Made by a program: the position numbers and the translations under genes. From NCBI GenBank assembly GCA_009760855.2, contig WPIO01000007.1:430001-494000 (forward strand): a stretch of 64,000 nucleotides of DNA, read 5' to 3'. This document shows positions 44,738-55,562 of this stretch, piece after piece. Below the pieces are notes generated by a model, which was not told where the DNA came from, did not search any database, and was given only the letters and a program-made list of their open reading frames with translations. Each line of letters opens with the position of its first letter. Position 1 is the first letter of the stretch. The DNA is from Cristatella mucedo (Eukaryota > Bryozoa > Phylactolaemata > Cristatellidae).

Positions 44738-45231
44738 CAGTCAGGCACTTACAGTTGGTGCAAAACTCTGCCGGCAGGCTTGTTGTCATGAGCGCGGCAG
44801 TTGCCACTTTAAATCATTTCTTGCCAAAATGCACTGGCTCCTAATCAAGCAGCGTATCGATTTCAAGGTTTTTCACTCACCTTTAGGTGCCACCATTCTC
44901 TGACTCCAGCCTACCTATTAGAACTCCTTCCCAATCAAGCTAGGCATCGTGCCGCCAGCTAATCTGACTCAATCGCTTAACTGTTCTTTTGTCTGACCTC
45001 AAAGCCTTCGGAAAGCATGCCTTCACTTCGAACGCTCTCAAAGCCTGGAGCTCACTTCCGACTGATATCAGGACACCCACTGACTTGGACGAAATTACAA
45101 TGAAGTTAAAAATACTTGTTCCTTAGAGAATTTGCTGGTTCCTTGTGATCTGCAGCAATTGTAAAGCCCCTAGAAAGAGATTGATTTCTCTGAAGGTGCT
45201 TCATCAAATGTATTATTTTTATTATTTGTCT
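44738..45231 (+). mobile_element. Diverged LINE-A copy
   Basis: GGTGCAAAACTCTGCCGGCA, TGCACTGGCTCCTAATCAAG and CAAAGCCTGGAGCTCACTTC give the RT C-terminus with stops. The 3' UTR is nearly absent: the ORF end runs into ATTGTAAAGCCCCTAGAAAG and an ATT tail. Confidence 0.85.
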
Positions 45232-45273
45232 TATGTATGCTTATGCATGCTCATAGTGTGCATGTTACTACAA

Positions 45274-45452
45274 TGCTGATTTGGCCAAGTGTTTAAGGTG
45301 CTCGCCTCCAACCAATGTAGAGTTGAATGTATTTGATGACCGAGGTCATGGGCTCGAGCCCAGTGGCAATATGTGAAGCGCTTGAAGAGAGATCAAGCTC
45401 TCTTAGAGCTCTATACAAATCACAAATATATATATATATATATATATATATT
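45274..45452 (+). mobile_element. SINE-1 copy with (TA)n tail
   Basis: ATTTGGCCAAGTGTTTAAGG (A-box region), B-box-like GGGCTCGAGCCC, GTGAAGCGCTTGAAGAGAGA and GCTCTCTTAGAGCTCTATAC, followed by (TA)n at 45426-45452. Confidence 0.9.
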
Positions 45453-45502
45453 CTATGACCTTAGTCACGTTGAAACTGTACATGCCACTTACCAAATGGT
45501 CG

Positions 45503-45577
45503 TGCTTCCTGTACAGCAAATGTAAAGTGCCTAGAAAGATATTAAGTTATATGTGAGAAGTATACTCGTGTATTATT
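45503..45577 (+). mobile_element. LINE-A tail fragment
   Basis: GTACAGCAAATGTAAAGTGC, CTAGAAAGATATTAAG and TATTATTTA. Short copy immediately 5' of another LINE-A end. Confidence 0.7.
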
Positions 45578-45838
45578 TAGGACAGTATATAGTGGGTCCC
45601 TGTGATTCATCCTTGATGCGCTTATGCGTGCTGACACTGTGAATGCTGCCACTAACCACATTTGCATGCTGACCCTGTGCATGTCACCCCTAACCATATT
45701 ATTCATTGTGTTTGTTTTTCAAGCATGATTTTACTTACAATTCAATTGCATTTCCCTTTGCAGCAAATGTAAAGTGCCTAGAAAGAGATTAAGTTCTCGG
45801 AGGGCGCTTTATCAAGTGTATTATTATTATTACTATCA
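45578..45838 (+). mobile_element. LINE-A 3' UTR and tail
   Basis: Starts at TTAGGACAGTATATAGTGGG, the last codons, then the full 3' UTR, GTAAAGTGCCTAGAAAGAGA tail and (TTA)n. Confidence 0.93.
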
Positions 45839-45869
45839 TGATTTAGCTCGATCTGACCGCCTTTACATA

Positions 45870-46477
45870 ATGACTGATATCATGGATGTGGCAGCTAGGC
45901 TACATGCCTTGCCGCTCTCTACCAGGGCGCTTGGTTTTTCCGTAAGAACCGTGCTTCATCCATCCCTGGTTTCGTCTGAATCAACGCCTCAAAGGCCCGT
46001 TCGATCAACCAAATTCCAGCCCAAACCGAGTTTGTACCATGCGTTGCACCGACTACGTGGCGGACAGCAACGGACGGTAAGAAAGACATCGTTTGGCCTC
46101 CAGCCGGCCCTCTTACTATTTATTTGACATCACGGCATCACTTTATTTCACTGTTCGCTCGAAAGCAGCGAGCTGATTCGAGGCCGGCTGCTTCAGTCAG
46201 CACCAATGCCACTAGCAAAGCAAGGCCGAGACCCGCCTGCTGCCACACCCCGGATGCAGCCGGTTGCTCTTGCAGCCTTTGTGCTCAGAGCAGCTCCTCC
46301 AATATGGGCCAACATGGTTATACACCACTAGATGCACCAATTTTCACTGTACCGGAAATGGATTTCCAGTGGTTCAAAAAACTAGCAGAATGCCGACGTG
46401 ACCTCACCCGACAGGTATTTGACGACGCCCGATCCCGTAAAGAACAGAGACCCCCCACTCCCGAGCAGCAGAAGTAA
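45870..46477 (+). CDS. Two adjoining unrecognised frames, possible exons
   Basis: The frame to 46127 reads IMDVAARLHALPLSTRALGF and ends QPALLLFI stop. A second, 46124-46477, has 118 codons, with SSNMGQHGYTPLDAPIFTVP and EMDFQWFKKLAECRRDL, ending PTPEQQK stop. The second half looks protein-like (aromatic and charged residues mixed). No domain recognised, and there is no clear start for either. Could be host coding sequence or chance. Confidence 0.22.
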
Positions 46478-47284
46478 CTACGTCTCGCCGCTTGCTTGTA
46501 ATGATGATTACCGAACTCAGCATTACTGTGAATAATGCCACATACGTGTGAGGGCAAGCAGGATGGCGAGGCTACGTAGTGTGCAACCCTTGGGCACCAG
46601 CCCCCTTTCCGTGTGAGCCGGTGCCTCATTCTAACCTCAGTCGCATGCGATGAACTCCGAAGACGATACGAACTTTGAAGCACCAATGAAACTGCCTCAC
46701 TTCGTTAGCTCACCGTCGATGGTGCAGACAGGCTCGATCCTGATTTTTCACCGAAGCTAATCTCGAGGCAGCACGATGGTTGGGCTTAATTATAGCGAGG
46801 CTCGCCAGAAGCAGGAGGCACGCCGGTCGTGCAGACATACGATAGCAGCGTTTAAAGACTTGCCTACGAAAGCGACAAATACAGTCAGACGTTCCCTCAG
46901 GCGAGCTTATCCTAGCGTTTTCACGAGTCTGTAGTCTGGAGGATGGCCTATCTTTAAGCCAGGCTGCCCGACACTCTAGCGCCTAGCCGGCTAGACTAAC
47001 CAAGAACGTCCACTTGGCAATCGTAATACAGTGCTAGGAATGCTTGGATCTCGCGGTCGAGCGTAGCCGCCGCCTATTGCCGGTTTCAAGCAGCTAACCG
47101 CAAGGAGAAGTAACAGGTCATGCATTCGGAGAGCATAGCAGTCCACGATGAAACAGCTTGCTCTACCTTTGATGGCTGACCTTGGAGCAGGGCGTAGCGT
47201 GCGAAATGTGCGAGAGCCGCCGACAAATCGTGAGAGGGGCTCACTCGTGCTCTCGGAGAAGTCAGCCGAGGACGGCAGCTAGGC
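46478..47284. other. No recognisable gene
   Basis: Unique sequence; only a minus frame overlapping the preceding plus frame. Confidence 0.35.
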
Positions 47285-47286
47285 TG

Positions 47287-47307
47287 TGGTCACTCTCTCT
47301 CTCTCTT

Positions 47308-47391
<84 letters not shown>
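47287..47391. repeat. (CT)n microsatellite
   Basis: About 105 bases of CT with one TTTCTCG interruption. Confidence 0.97.
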
Positions 47392-47393
<2 letters not shown>

Positions 47394-48355
47394 TCGGTCC
47401 CTGTTAACCTACTTTCTCTTTGATAGTAGAAAATGCTGCTGTCGTTCCCATGATACGCCGTTGGTCGATCATCATAAGTTCTGCTTGAGTAGCTTAACCA
47501 TTTGTTCCAATATAATGCCGTCAGCGAAACATGGACCTTGAGGTCAAAGTATCAAATTCTGCTAGCTGTGGAGAACTTCACCGGTCAATTATCACTTCCC
47601 TTGACAGGGCAGTCCACGATGTCTGTGCGAGATGCATGGGACATGACAGCAAACTACAGAGTCAATGCAATGCGTCCCCACCCACCTATGAATAATGCCA
47701 TAGGAATTACCTTTTCCAGAGCATAGCAGCTACATTGTCGTCAATTGGAAACAACCGATCCAACATTTAAACCTTGGATAAAACTCCGAGCATGCAGTTT
47801 GTATCGAAGTTATCTGAAGAAGGAGCTCTGGCCATGACCATCTCTAGGGTGTCTCTCGAGCAACTCCACACAGCGTGGCTGGTCATGAAATATTCGTTAA
47901 GCATCAGTGCCAAAATTACGTTATTAATAGCAGCGTCATGAATTCTATCTGCTTGTGCTATAATGAACTAATGCATATCCACAGGTGAATTTTTCAAGGC
48001 ACCCGTGTTCTGAATCAATCCAAAGGTCTAGCCAAAACGTCACCAGAGAGAACGCAGTCGAAATTGGTGAGTAATCTCTAAATAACTCAAATTTTGACTT
48101 ACATGATGAAGCTGTTCACTGAGAAGAATTCAGCACCTTTGTGGGGTAGAATAGGCACTGGTCGGCAAACTATTTGAAATAGACAGGCTAGTCGCACTAG
48201 CAAGCAGGAGCGCTGATTCGAGCATTCTTATTATTCGATTTATCCTATTTTATGTAACATGTTTAACTGGGAATGTCAAGAAAATAAATGTAAAACTTGT
48301 CCAACAATCGAATATGTTTTTAGGATAAATTTGGAAAGAAAAATGTGTTAGAGCC
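47392..48355. other. No recognisable gene
   Basis: A 74-codon frame (47502-47726) reading LAVENFTGQLSLPLTGQSTM shows no recognised motif. Otherwise AT-rich. Confidence 0.35.
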
Positions 48356-48585
48356 GGGATCAGAAGTTCTGACGACTTCCGTACGAAAGAAAAACGATTA
48401 TACAAATCGCATCTAACCCGGATGTAAACCGGAAGCAACACATCTACAAACAAAAAATGTACCAATCTCTGGGATCATAAGTTCTGAAGACTTCCGCAAG
48501 AAAGAAAAACGATTATACAAATCGCATCTAACCCGGATGTAAACCGGAAGCAACACATCTACAAGCAAAAAATGTACCAATCTCT
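48356..48585. repeat. 115-bp tandem duplication
   Basis: Two head-to-tail copies, 48356-48470 and 48471-48585, begin GGGATCAGAAGTTCTGACGA and GGGATCATAAGTTCTGAAGA. They differ at about five positions, so this is a fairly recent duplication. The word TACAAATCGCAT in each copy is followed by its reverse complement just outside, at about 48598. Confidence 0.95.
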
Positions 48586-48707
48586 GCACCATATGCGATT
48601 TGTATCCCAACTTTTCGAACCTTGGTAGATCGAAATAAATGCGTGAAGCTTGTCGAGGTGCATTCTTATGACTTTTTTGCAGCTTCATTTCCTGGGTCGG
48701 TTGGTGC

Positions 48708-49097
48708 CTTGCAAACCTTAAATCCTTTGGAGACCGTACATTTAGTTCGTATGCTCCCAAAGCCTGGAAATCCTTCCCGACTTGCGTCAGTACATCCCCT
48801 GACTTGACCACATCTAAAAAGAACTTAAAAACACACCTATTTAGGACAACATTTAGTGGGTCCCTGTGATTCGTTCTTGACGTGCTTATGCGTGCTGACA
48901 CTGTGCATGCTGCCACTAACCACATTTGCATGCTGACCCTGTGCATGTCACCCCTAACCTATTCATTTTGTTTGTTTATCAAGCATGATATTACTCACTA
49001 TTCATTGGCATTTTCCTTTGCAGCAAATGTAAAGCGCCTAGAAAGAGATTGAGTTCTCTGAGGGCGATTTATCAAGTGCATTTTTATTTTTAATATT
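48708..49097 (+). mobile_element. LINE-A 3' end, 5'-truncated
   Basis: NLKSFGDRTFSSYAPKAWKSFPTC-type sequence to the ORF end, complete 3' UTR, AAAGCGCCTAGAAAGAGATT tail and a T-rich end. Confidence 0.93.
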
Positions 49098-49729
49098 GTA
49101 AATTCCATAGCTCAACCAATAGTTTACATATCGGAGTGAAATTTGAAGTGCTAGTTCGGCTCTGCTTTTTACGAACGAGGCAAGAACAATTTAGGATTTC
49201 GTTGCATGCATTTTTACTGTATATGCCATCACATATCCTGGAGCTTTATTTTCCGTAATAAAGGACATGTATAGCAAAATGTATCCAGCCAAAATAAAAA
49301 ATTTTACTTGCCTCATTCTGATTGGTAGGTACTTTTTTGAACACTTCAGTAGAACTCTTGACGTTAAGGTGAGTAGTTGTTGTCTAGCTAAATTGCTTGC
49401 AATTGTTGCTAGCCGGAATTTCTTTAATAATATCAGTTAATACTGTAAGTATCATTTTTTAATTTATACAACTTTGGTATGGTCACAGGCTGGTAAGGGG
49501 TAGAAAAAAGAGCCACGAAGTTTGCTATCCCCAAAATATGGCAGAAACTGACAGACCACTCAAAAAACCTGCAACTTCTGCATGGTGGGCCCTTTTAAAT
49601 ATCGAGCCTGCAAGAATGCACCCACCACCCATCCTGGATCCACGCATTCATCATTCTTCATTGCCACAGTACTATACTGCACTGTGCACCTCATTCCGAC
49701 CGCTCCGGTGAGAGATCAGCCATTTTCAG
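49098..49729. other. No recognisable gene
   Basis: AT-rich unique sequence. Nothing supportable. Confidence 0.4.
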
Positions 49730-49756
49730 GAGAGAGAGAGAGAGAGAGAGAGAGAG
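49730..49756. repeat. Short (GA)n
   Basis: Twenty-seven bases of GA, just upstream of the 49812 coding-like segment. Confidence 0.93.
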
Positions 49757-49811
49757 CAGCAAGTAAGTCAGCGAAGATCACGCTTATCCATATTCCCATT
49801 TCATAGGTGCG

Positions 49812-49934
49812 GCTCAGCAGAGGAAGGCATACTCAACTCACCAGAAAGACCTCAACGATCTGATTAGTGACAATGGTCTTACCAAGTCCAATGCTGAGCT
49901 TCTGAAATTCAAGCTGAAGGAGCGAAACATTTAG
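49812..49934 (+). pseudogene. Fragment of a transposon-associated invertebrate protein
   Basis: Forty codons read YSTHQKDLNDLISDN, then GLTKSNAELLKFKLKERNI and stop. The pattern D-L-N-D-L-I-x-D-x-x-L-x-K-x-x-A-E-L-L-x-x-x-L-K-E is familiar to me from a multi-copy family of uncharacterised proteins in invertebrate genomes, probably mobile-element derived; this is from memory, not a search. A pyrimidine-rich acceptor (CCCATTTCATAG) ends at 49806. The segment that normally follows is absent after the stop. Confidence 0.4.
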
Positions 49935-50147
49935 AATGAAAATAAGAAAGTAACAGATTCGAGCAATTCAAATTATGTTTTGCAACTTGTCAAGTCGGCA
50001 AGATGGTTTATGACTCTGCAATAGTGAGGCCGGTCTGTCTGAGGCTGTAGGACTCATCTGCAACCCGCGAGAGCGGCGCATATTCATAAAGAGTTCATCA
50101 AGGAGCCTCAAGGCAGAATTGCTTCCTACCGGAAAAAATACTAGCTG

Positions 50148-50283
50148 ATTTAACAGCCTCTTTTTGTATAGCGTCAGAAGAGCCTTAAAAGCTATTACCA
50201 ACTCTTGCAGCGGCAATCAAGGATCGCCCGCCGCAGGACTCAAATCCACGACCGAGGTCGTGAATAGCAACCTCCTTGCATAG
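50148..50283 (-). mobile_element. SINE-2 copy
   Basis: Reverse strand: GTTGCTATTCACGACCTCGG, B-box position GATTTGAGTCCTG, GCGGGCGATCCTTGATTGCC, GCTGCAAGAGTTGG and GGCTCTTCTGACGCTATACA. Nearly complete but with a mutated B box. Confidence 0.88.
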
Positions 50284-50775
50284 TGTGACATCACGGGAGC
50301 AAGTACCCGTCTCTCCTGATTGCCCAGTCTGTATACAACAAAGTGGGCTACAGAAGTGTCAATATACTTCTTTGTGACTTGGAGTATGTACACTATGGCG
50401 GGCAGATCATTCTAGAAATCAAAATAGTGTCATTTCAGATGCGCCTCTAAGCTGGTTTCATGAAGTTTCCTTGTTTTTGTTTGCTTATAGGACAGTCGGG
50501 ACACTTAACTGCCCTTAGGTACTACCGGTCCTCTTTCAGGTGAAGCAAACTACCCGTAGAGAGAGAGAGAGACGGGTGCTTGTCAGCTCTCTTTATGAAG
50601 CAGCACGGCTTTGAGGCTCCTACACGAACGAATGTGAATAGGCACCATTCACTTGGAATACAGGTGAGTCATGTAGCTTAAAATCAACGGGCTAAATCAC
50701 TGCAGAAGCGCAGCTTATCTCTCGTACAGAAGAATATGTAAAGCAGCCGGTAAAGCTTTCTTTGATCTAATAGTT
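50284..50775. other. No recognisable gene
   Basis: Unique sequence with a short GAGAGAGAGAGA at about 50559. Nothing supportable. Confidence 0.4.
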
Positions 50776-50970
50776 TAATGATGCTAACGATGATAAAAAA
50801 ATTGATAAAGCGCGCCCAGAGAACTCAATCTCTTTCTAGGCGCTTTACATTTGCTGCAAAGTCAACACGATCGGATGGTTAGCGGTAGCATGCTCGATAA
50901 ACAGCAGAAAAAGCTCGAATAGCGTGGTTAGGGGTGACATGCACAGGTTCAGCGTGCAAGTTTCACGATT
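50776..50970 (-). mobile_element. LINE-A tail and partial 3' UTR
   Basis: Minus strand: AAAGCGCGCCCAGAGAACTC, TCTTTCTAGGCGCTTTACAT and GTTAGGGGTGACATGCACAG, ending at about 50970. Confidence 0.88.
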
Positions 50971-51475
50971 GCAATTCAAAAGGTTCTGCTCCTCGAGTCT
51001 AGACGTCAGCAGCTCAGCACTCGACTCGGCAAGACCGCTGTCACTCAGATCGGATAGTCGAGGCCTTTCTTTTTCGGGAATCGCGGCTGTCTCTCCTCAG
51101 CTGCTTTGCATCTGCATCTGCAGCATCTCCATCGCCGTTTGACTTGCTGCTCTCTCCTTAAAGTGGCCGATCCCTCTCTCCGAAGGAGGGAGGGGAGCTC
51201 AGAGCCGTGTGGCACTCGGGCGAGTTTGGTGCAGCAGTAACTTGCTTTCTTTGCATGCGAGACAACCGGAGCATTAAGGTGCGCTGTCGCCAATGGGACT
51301 GGCCGAAACATAACGATTAGTGTTGAACGTCACTAGGCGGGGGCCGCTGGCATACTCTCGGAAGGTGCTGATGCTACCACAGCGTATCAATTTAGGCCAA
51401 ATCTAGCAATTCATCAATATTCTAGGCAACGATTCAGCAGCTTTAAAGTATCCTCCCAATGTCTTTTAACCGCAG

Positions 51476-51964
51476 TCAGAGGCAAAGGTTAAAGCTGATA
51501 TCTTGGTTGGCACACGCATAAAGAAGATCACAGAGAGTGAAGAATTCGTCAGGAAGCTGAACAGAACAGCGAAAGTGATTCGTTGTAGCGAGTCACCGAC
51601 TCAGCAACCGTACCATGATTGTAGCAGCACAAAGTTGGTTGACATCCAAGATCTCAACGATCGCGGCATTGCATTCACACAGAAGCTTCCAATCTCAATG
51701 GGATCATCGCAGAAGAAGCCATGTAAGCATGGCGACAGGTTACAGAATGAGCTTACCCTACCTATCCAGAAGAAACACGACGGCATATCGTTTAAGCCCA
51801 GAAAGCATGCATTCTGTCTGTCTGCAAGTCTGCTGCTGCATGACAAAGCAACGGCATATGTTTTAAGACATTGGCAACCCACTGAATATGCCAAAACACA
51901 AAACACATGCTTGGGAAGGGCTGCCAACGTTTGCCTGATTCGCAGACTAGCACGGCTCAGATGA
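51476..51964 (+). CDS. Unrecognised open segment behind a splice acceptor
   Basis: CCTCCCAATGTCTTTTAACC followed by GCAG forms a strong 3' splice site ending at 51475. From there one frame stays open for 163 codons to a TGA at 51962. It reads SEAKVKADILVGTRIKKITE, EEFVRKLNRTAKVIR, then KLVDIQDLNDRGIAFTQKLP and a basic C-terminal part. A minus frame of similar length overlaps (51601-52053). Composition is plausible for protein on the plus strand, but no family is recognised. It could be an exon of a host gene or of an unknown transposon. Confidence 0.3.
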   Translation, partial: SEAKVKADILVGTRIKKITESEEFVRKLNRTAKVIRCSESPTQQPYHDCSSTKLVDIQDLNDRGIAFTQKLPISMGSSQKKPCKHGDRLQNELTLPIQKKHDGISFKPRKHAFCLSASLLLHDKATAYVLRHWQPTEYAKTQNTCLGRAANVCLIRRLARLR

Positions 51965-52164
51965 AGGTGCGCAGTGAAGTAAAGCAGCTTGTCCAGAATC
52001 AGTGCCGCAGTCCACCCCCTCGGCAGTTGGTATGGCAGCAGTTCAAAGTTCAAAGTTTCCCAATTTTAGAAGAAGAGCAAGCCGCCACTTCAGCCGCCTT
52101 CGAGCACTCGATGCTAGCGGCTACTTGTATGTGCCTTTTAGTCAAGCATGCATGCAAAGCCGTT
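51965..52164. other. Possible continuation of the preceding segment in another frame
   Basis: A frame in a different phase (RSEVKQLVQNQCRSPPPRQL, EEEQAATSAAFEHSM) continues to the LINE-A tail. Coding is uncertain. Confidence 0.25.
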
Positions 52165-52243
52165 CAATGCAAAGCGCCTAGAAAGAGATTGCGTTCTCCG
52201 AGTGCGCTTCATCAAGTGCAGTACTATTATTATTATTATTTTA
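52165..52243 (+). mobile_element. LINE-A tail-only insertion
   Basis: CAATGCAAAGCGCCTAGAAA, GATTGCGTTCTCCGAGTGCG and (TATTA)-rich end. Less than 80 bases. Confidence 0.8.
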
Positions 52244-52319
52244 AAAGTAGAGCACTGCAAAAATACGGTCACAAGAAAAGAGTATAGCGCAAGACGACTG
52301 CAAAAGGGTCCTACGCCCC

Positions 52320-53009
52320 GCAGCGCGCAATTGGCGGTACCGCCAGCGTACGACTGACTGACTCACCGGAAGCCGAGAGACGAAGCCTAGAGACAGGTGC
52401 AGGAGATTAATCTAAGAGCGGAAGAAAGTACGTAGCGGGAAGCGCCGCGTAGGAGCGCCGAATCGAACGCGGAGCACGGGCGCGCGCCCAGCCGCCAGCT
52501 GGCATCGATGCGGACTGTGGAATGCAGCGAGCACTGACTGGCGGACAGAGGCGCTCGCCTATTCAAAACGCTCGCAGCCGTAGCGGCCTCTTAGGACGGC
52601 GTACAATCTGCGCCACCGCCGCGGAGGGCGGACAGCTCGTGACGCAGATTGGGCGAGAGTGACCGCGATTGCACAGGTCCAACAGGGCTCTGGGCAGCGT
52701 TGCCTCCCTACACCCGGTTAAACACGCCCAGCGACGCGATTAGAGGCAATCTCACGGAAAGAGCGCGGATGCTAGCCAAAATTAATTTACTTGCGCGGGT
52801 ACCCACCCTACCGCTGGCAGACACAAATAGGTCAATAGCCAATGCCAACGACACCGTGTCACTGAGAGGTCCCCAGGGGAAAGAAGACTCCGTCCGGCAC
52901 TATTTGGTTGCTCTTTTGCCTGGCCGCTAGCTGCGACTTTCAAAAACGTAGCGTAGTCGTCAAGCGAGTCGCCAAACTTCCAGCGGCGGGCTTCGCATTG
53001 TTATAAAAA
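52320..53009. other. CpG-rich block
   Basis: Frequent CG dinucleotides (for example GGGCGCGCGCCCAGCCGCCA near 52479). No gene could be traced. A possible promoter or simply an unmethylated GC-rich stretch. Confidence 0.4.
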
Positions 53010-53240
53010 ATACAACTACTACTAATAATAATTGGTTTTAAATCGCTGCATGGAAGAAATTAATCTCAATAGTGCTTAGGTGCAGCCTTTTTCTATAAAG
53101 CAAGCATGAAGACATCGCCGTCACTGGTTAGTATGACCTAAGGCTAGTAACGTGCGCTGAATCATGCAAACGTATGCAGACAGAGTAAACCGGAACAAAA
53201 ACAGACAACTTCACTGCGGCGACGGGAAAGCTGACCGAGC
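53010..53240 (-). repeat. Dispersed repeat D, copy 2
   Basis: AACGTGCGCTGAATCATGCA, GGAACAAAAACAGACAACTT and CACTGCGGCGACG parallel 42020-42105 in order and spacing. The 5' part (AATAATAATTGGTTTTAAAT) may be a worn LINE-type tail. Confidence 0.5.
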
Positions 53241-54000
53241 GAATGACCGCCACGTCCGGCGGTGGCCCATCTCGCCTGCGCCTAGAGAAGCACGTAGCTT
53301 GGGCGGAAGCGCGGTTCCGGTGAGTGCGCAGGTCGGAACGCTAGCTGACCTCCGTGGCACAGCCCCCGGGTGCTGGGAGAGAGAGCGTAAATAAATTTGC
53401 GGCCGCAACGAGGCCCACTCGAGACATGCTCATATGCGTAATTCTCAGCGCCGGGGCGCGTTGATTGAACAATCTTGTTTCGTTTGCTGGCGCACGAGGC
53501 GTCTGCGGCCGTCTCGTCGCGGCGTCTGCAGCAAGAAAAAAGAAAGCAGCTGGCGCAAGAGGTGAGCCCAGGTGACGAGGTGACGAGGTGACGAGGACGC
53601 TGCGGCGGCGGCGGCGGCGGCCACGGTCTTCTGCGATCGGTGGACGGCGCCGCCTTCAGCACCGCGACAGAACCGCAGACGCAGCGCTAATAGCGGCGCC
53701 GGTCCCGGCCGGCCAACGAACGCGAGACTCACACTGGCTATGCGAGGACACTGTGCGCAGCGACGTGCGGGTGTAGCGCCGATGCGCACGGATCCGCCGA
53801 CCGACAGTCAGTAGCGCAACACGCGGCAGCGACGGAGAGTGGCAGCACCTCGAGATAGCCAGCCCCTATCCATAGTGCAGAGTGCGTCTATTTGACTGTG
53901 ACGGAGGGCGACAGCCTTCCAGAACTAGCCAGGGCGTGCGCGGCGGGCAGGTGTGCCGAATCTCTCGCACGGTAGCCAGACGGCCCAATCGTAGCTAGCT
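53241..54000. promoter_or_regulatory. CpG-dense block, possible promoter or first exon
   Basis: Very GC- and CG-rich with a (GGC)n-like run at 53600-53622 and a direct repeat of GTGACGAG (53572-53595). Several long frames overlap on both strands, as expected from GC richness. No start, donor or domain could be chosen. Confidence 0.4.
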
Positions 54001-54582
54001 TGAATGCTACGCGTATCAGCATGCTTTGAAATGCTCTCAATACCACAAATTAGGCTGCTTCTTACATTTTGCTTAAAGACCGCGTATCGCTTCTTGCTCT
54101 GCTAATCTTGGAACGTAAGGCTCGCTGACGCAGTCTGACCAGGTCTGCTCTCCTGCTGCCAGAGGTAATATTGCATCGCCGTCAGCACTCGGCTGCCAGC
54201 TCTTCGATATCCGCTTGGCATCCACTTCAGCTAGGGTTTCTGCGCTGCTGTATTTTGCTTCGGATGTACCCGGTTGCCTGTCAATTGTAGTCCGATGTCT
54301 TTTATAGATGTCCTGACCGAACTGCGAGTAATGGAAAGTAAGTGTGCAGACGCTAAGGAGTCAGCTCGCACGCGCGTGCGCACGCAGCGAGAATGCTTCT
54401 GCTCGCACGCAGCTGAAGCCAGAGGACTTTGCTGGCCCCTCCTTAGCCGTGCAACGCTCGTAGAACCCATGAAATCTCGTAGCTGATTGGCGGCTCTGAT
54501 TTCATCCTCGAGATGGATCTTACAAATAGTCGTGGTTTTGTTTGATTGCACGTCGAGACAGTGCGAAAAAAGCGACCACGAT
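54001..54582. other. No recognisable gene
   Basis: Overlapping opposite frames at 54231-54551; no motif. Confidence 0.35.
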
Positions 54583-55562
54583 AGAAATAATAATGGTAAT
54601 AATGATAATACATTTGTCTAGCGCCCTGGGAGAACGTAATCTCTTTCTCGGCACTCTGCACTCTGCTGGAAAAGATGCGCGATCGAGTGGTTAATGGCAG
54701 TCTGCTCAATGTCAACAAGCATAACATGGTTAGAGGTGATGTGTCCAAAGTCAGCATGTAAGTATGGTTAGTTGCAGCACACCCGGTGTCAGCACTCATG
54801 CGCACACAAATAACGAATCACAAGGAGTCACCAAATGCTGTGATAAATAGGCGCGTTTTTAGCTTCTTTTTAAATGTCGTCATTTCAGGGAATGTCGCGA
54901 CGTCAGTCGTCAGTGAGTTCCGGACTATGGGAGCATGCGAACTAAAGGCACGGTCTCCAAAGGATTTCAGGCTCGTTTGAGGTACAGCTAAACGATTTGA
55001 GTCAGACAAGCGGATGGTGCTCGGCTGACATACTGGGGAGTAGTTCTGATAGGAAGGCTGGAGCAAGAAAATGAAAGTACCAAAAGACGAATGAAAAAAT
55101 CTTGAAGTCGCTGATGCGTTGCTTGATTGGGAGTCGGTGCAGGTCGGTGACAAGTGATGCAATTTGGCAACTGCCACGCTCACTACAGAAAAGCCAGACT
55201 GCAGAGTTTTGCCCCAAGTGTAAGTGCGTGACTGCATCGGCCAGAAGACCTGCCTGTAGCGAGTCACAGAAATCGAGACGGGATGTCACGCATGGACCAA
55301 TATGGATGCGGTATCCGTGTCTATGCGGCTAGGGGTTTTGCAATGTTACGGAGCTGAAAGTAGGCAGGCTCAAGTGCGTAGCTGATGTGGTTGGTCATCT
55401 AGCGGAAGGTCACTTTGGAACAGGGCACCCAGATTTCGTGCAGCTGCTACGAGAAACAGAGCCGATTTTGAGTGTTGAGCTTTCGAATTTCTCAGTCACA
55501 TTAGATCTGCCCATAGCCGTTTAGTCGGTTGTATCGTTATTCAATTTGAGAAAGTTCGCTGC
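54583..55562 (-). mobile_element. LINE-A, about 1 kb copy
   Basis: Minus strand: ATAATGGTAATAATGATAAT-type tail, 3' UTR, RT C-terminus (an open stretch 54818-55267 with ASLVTDLHRLPIKQRI, FGDRAFSSHAP) and thumb, up to TTCAATTTGAGAAAGTTCGC (NFLKLN) at about 55555. The ORF is shifted at least twice. The YADD region is not included. Confidence 0.92.
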
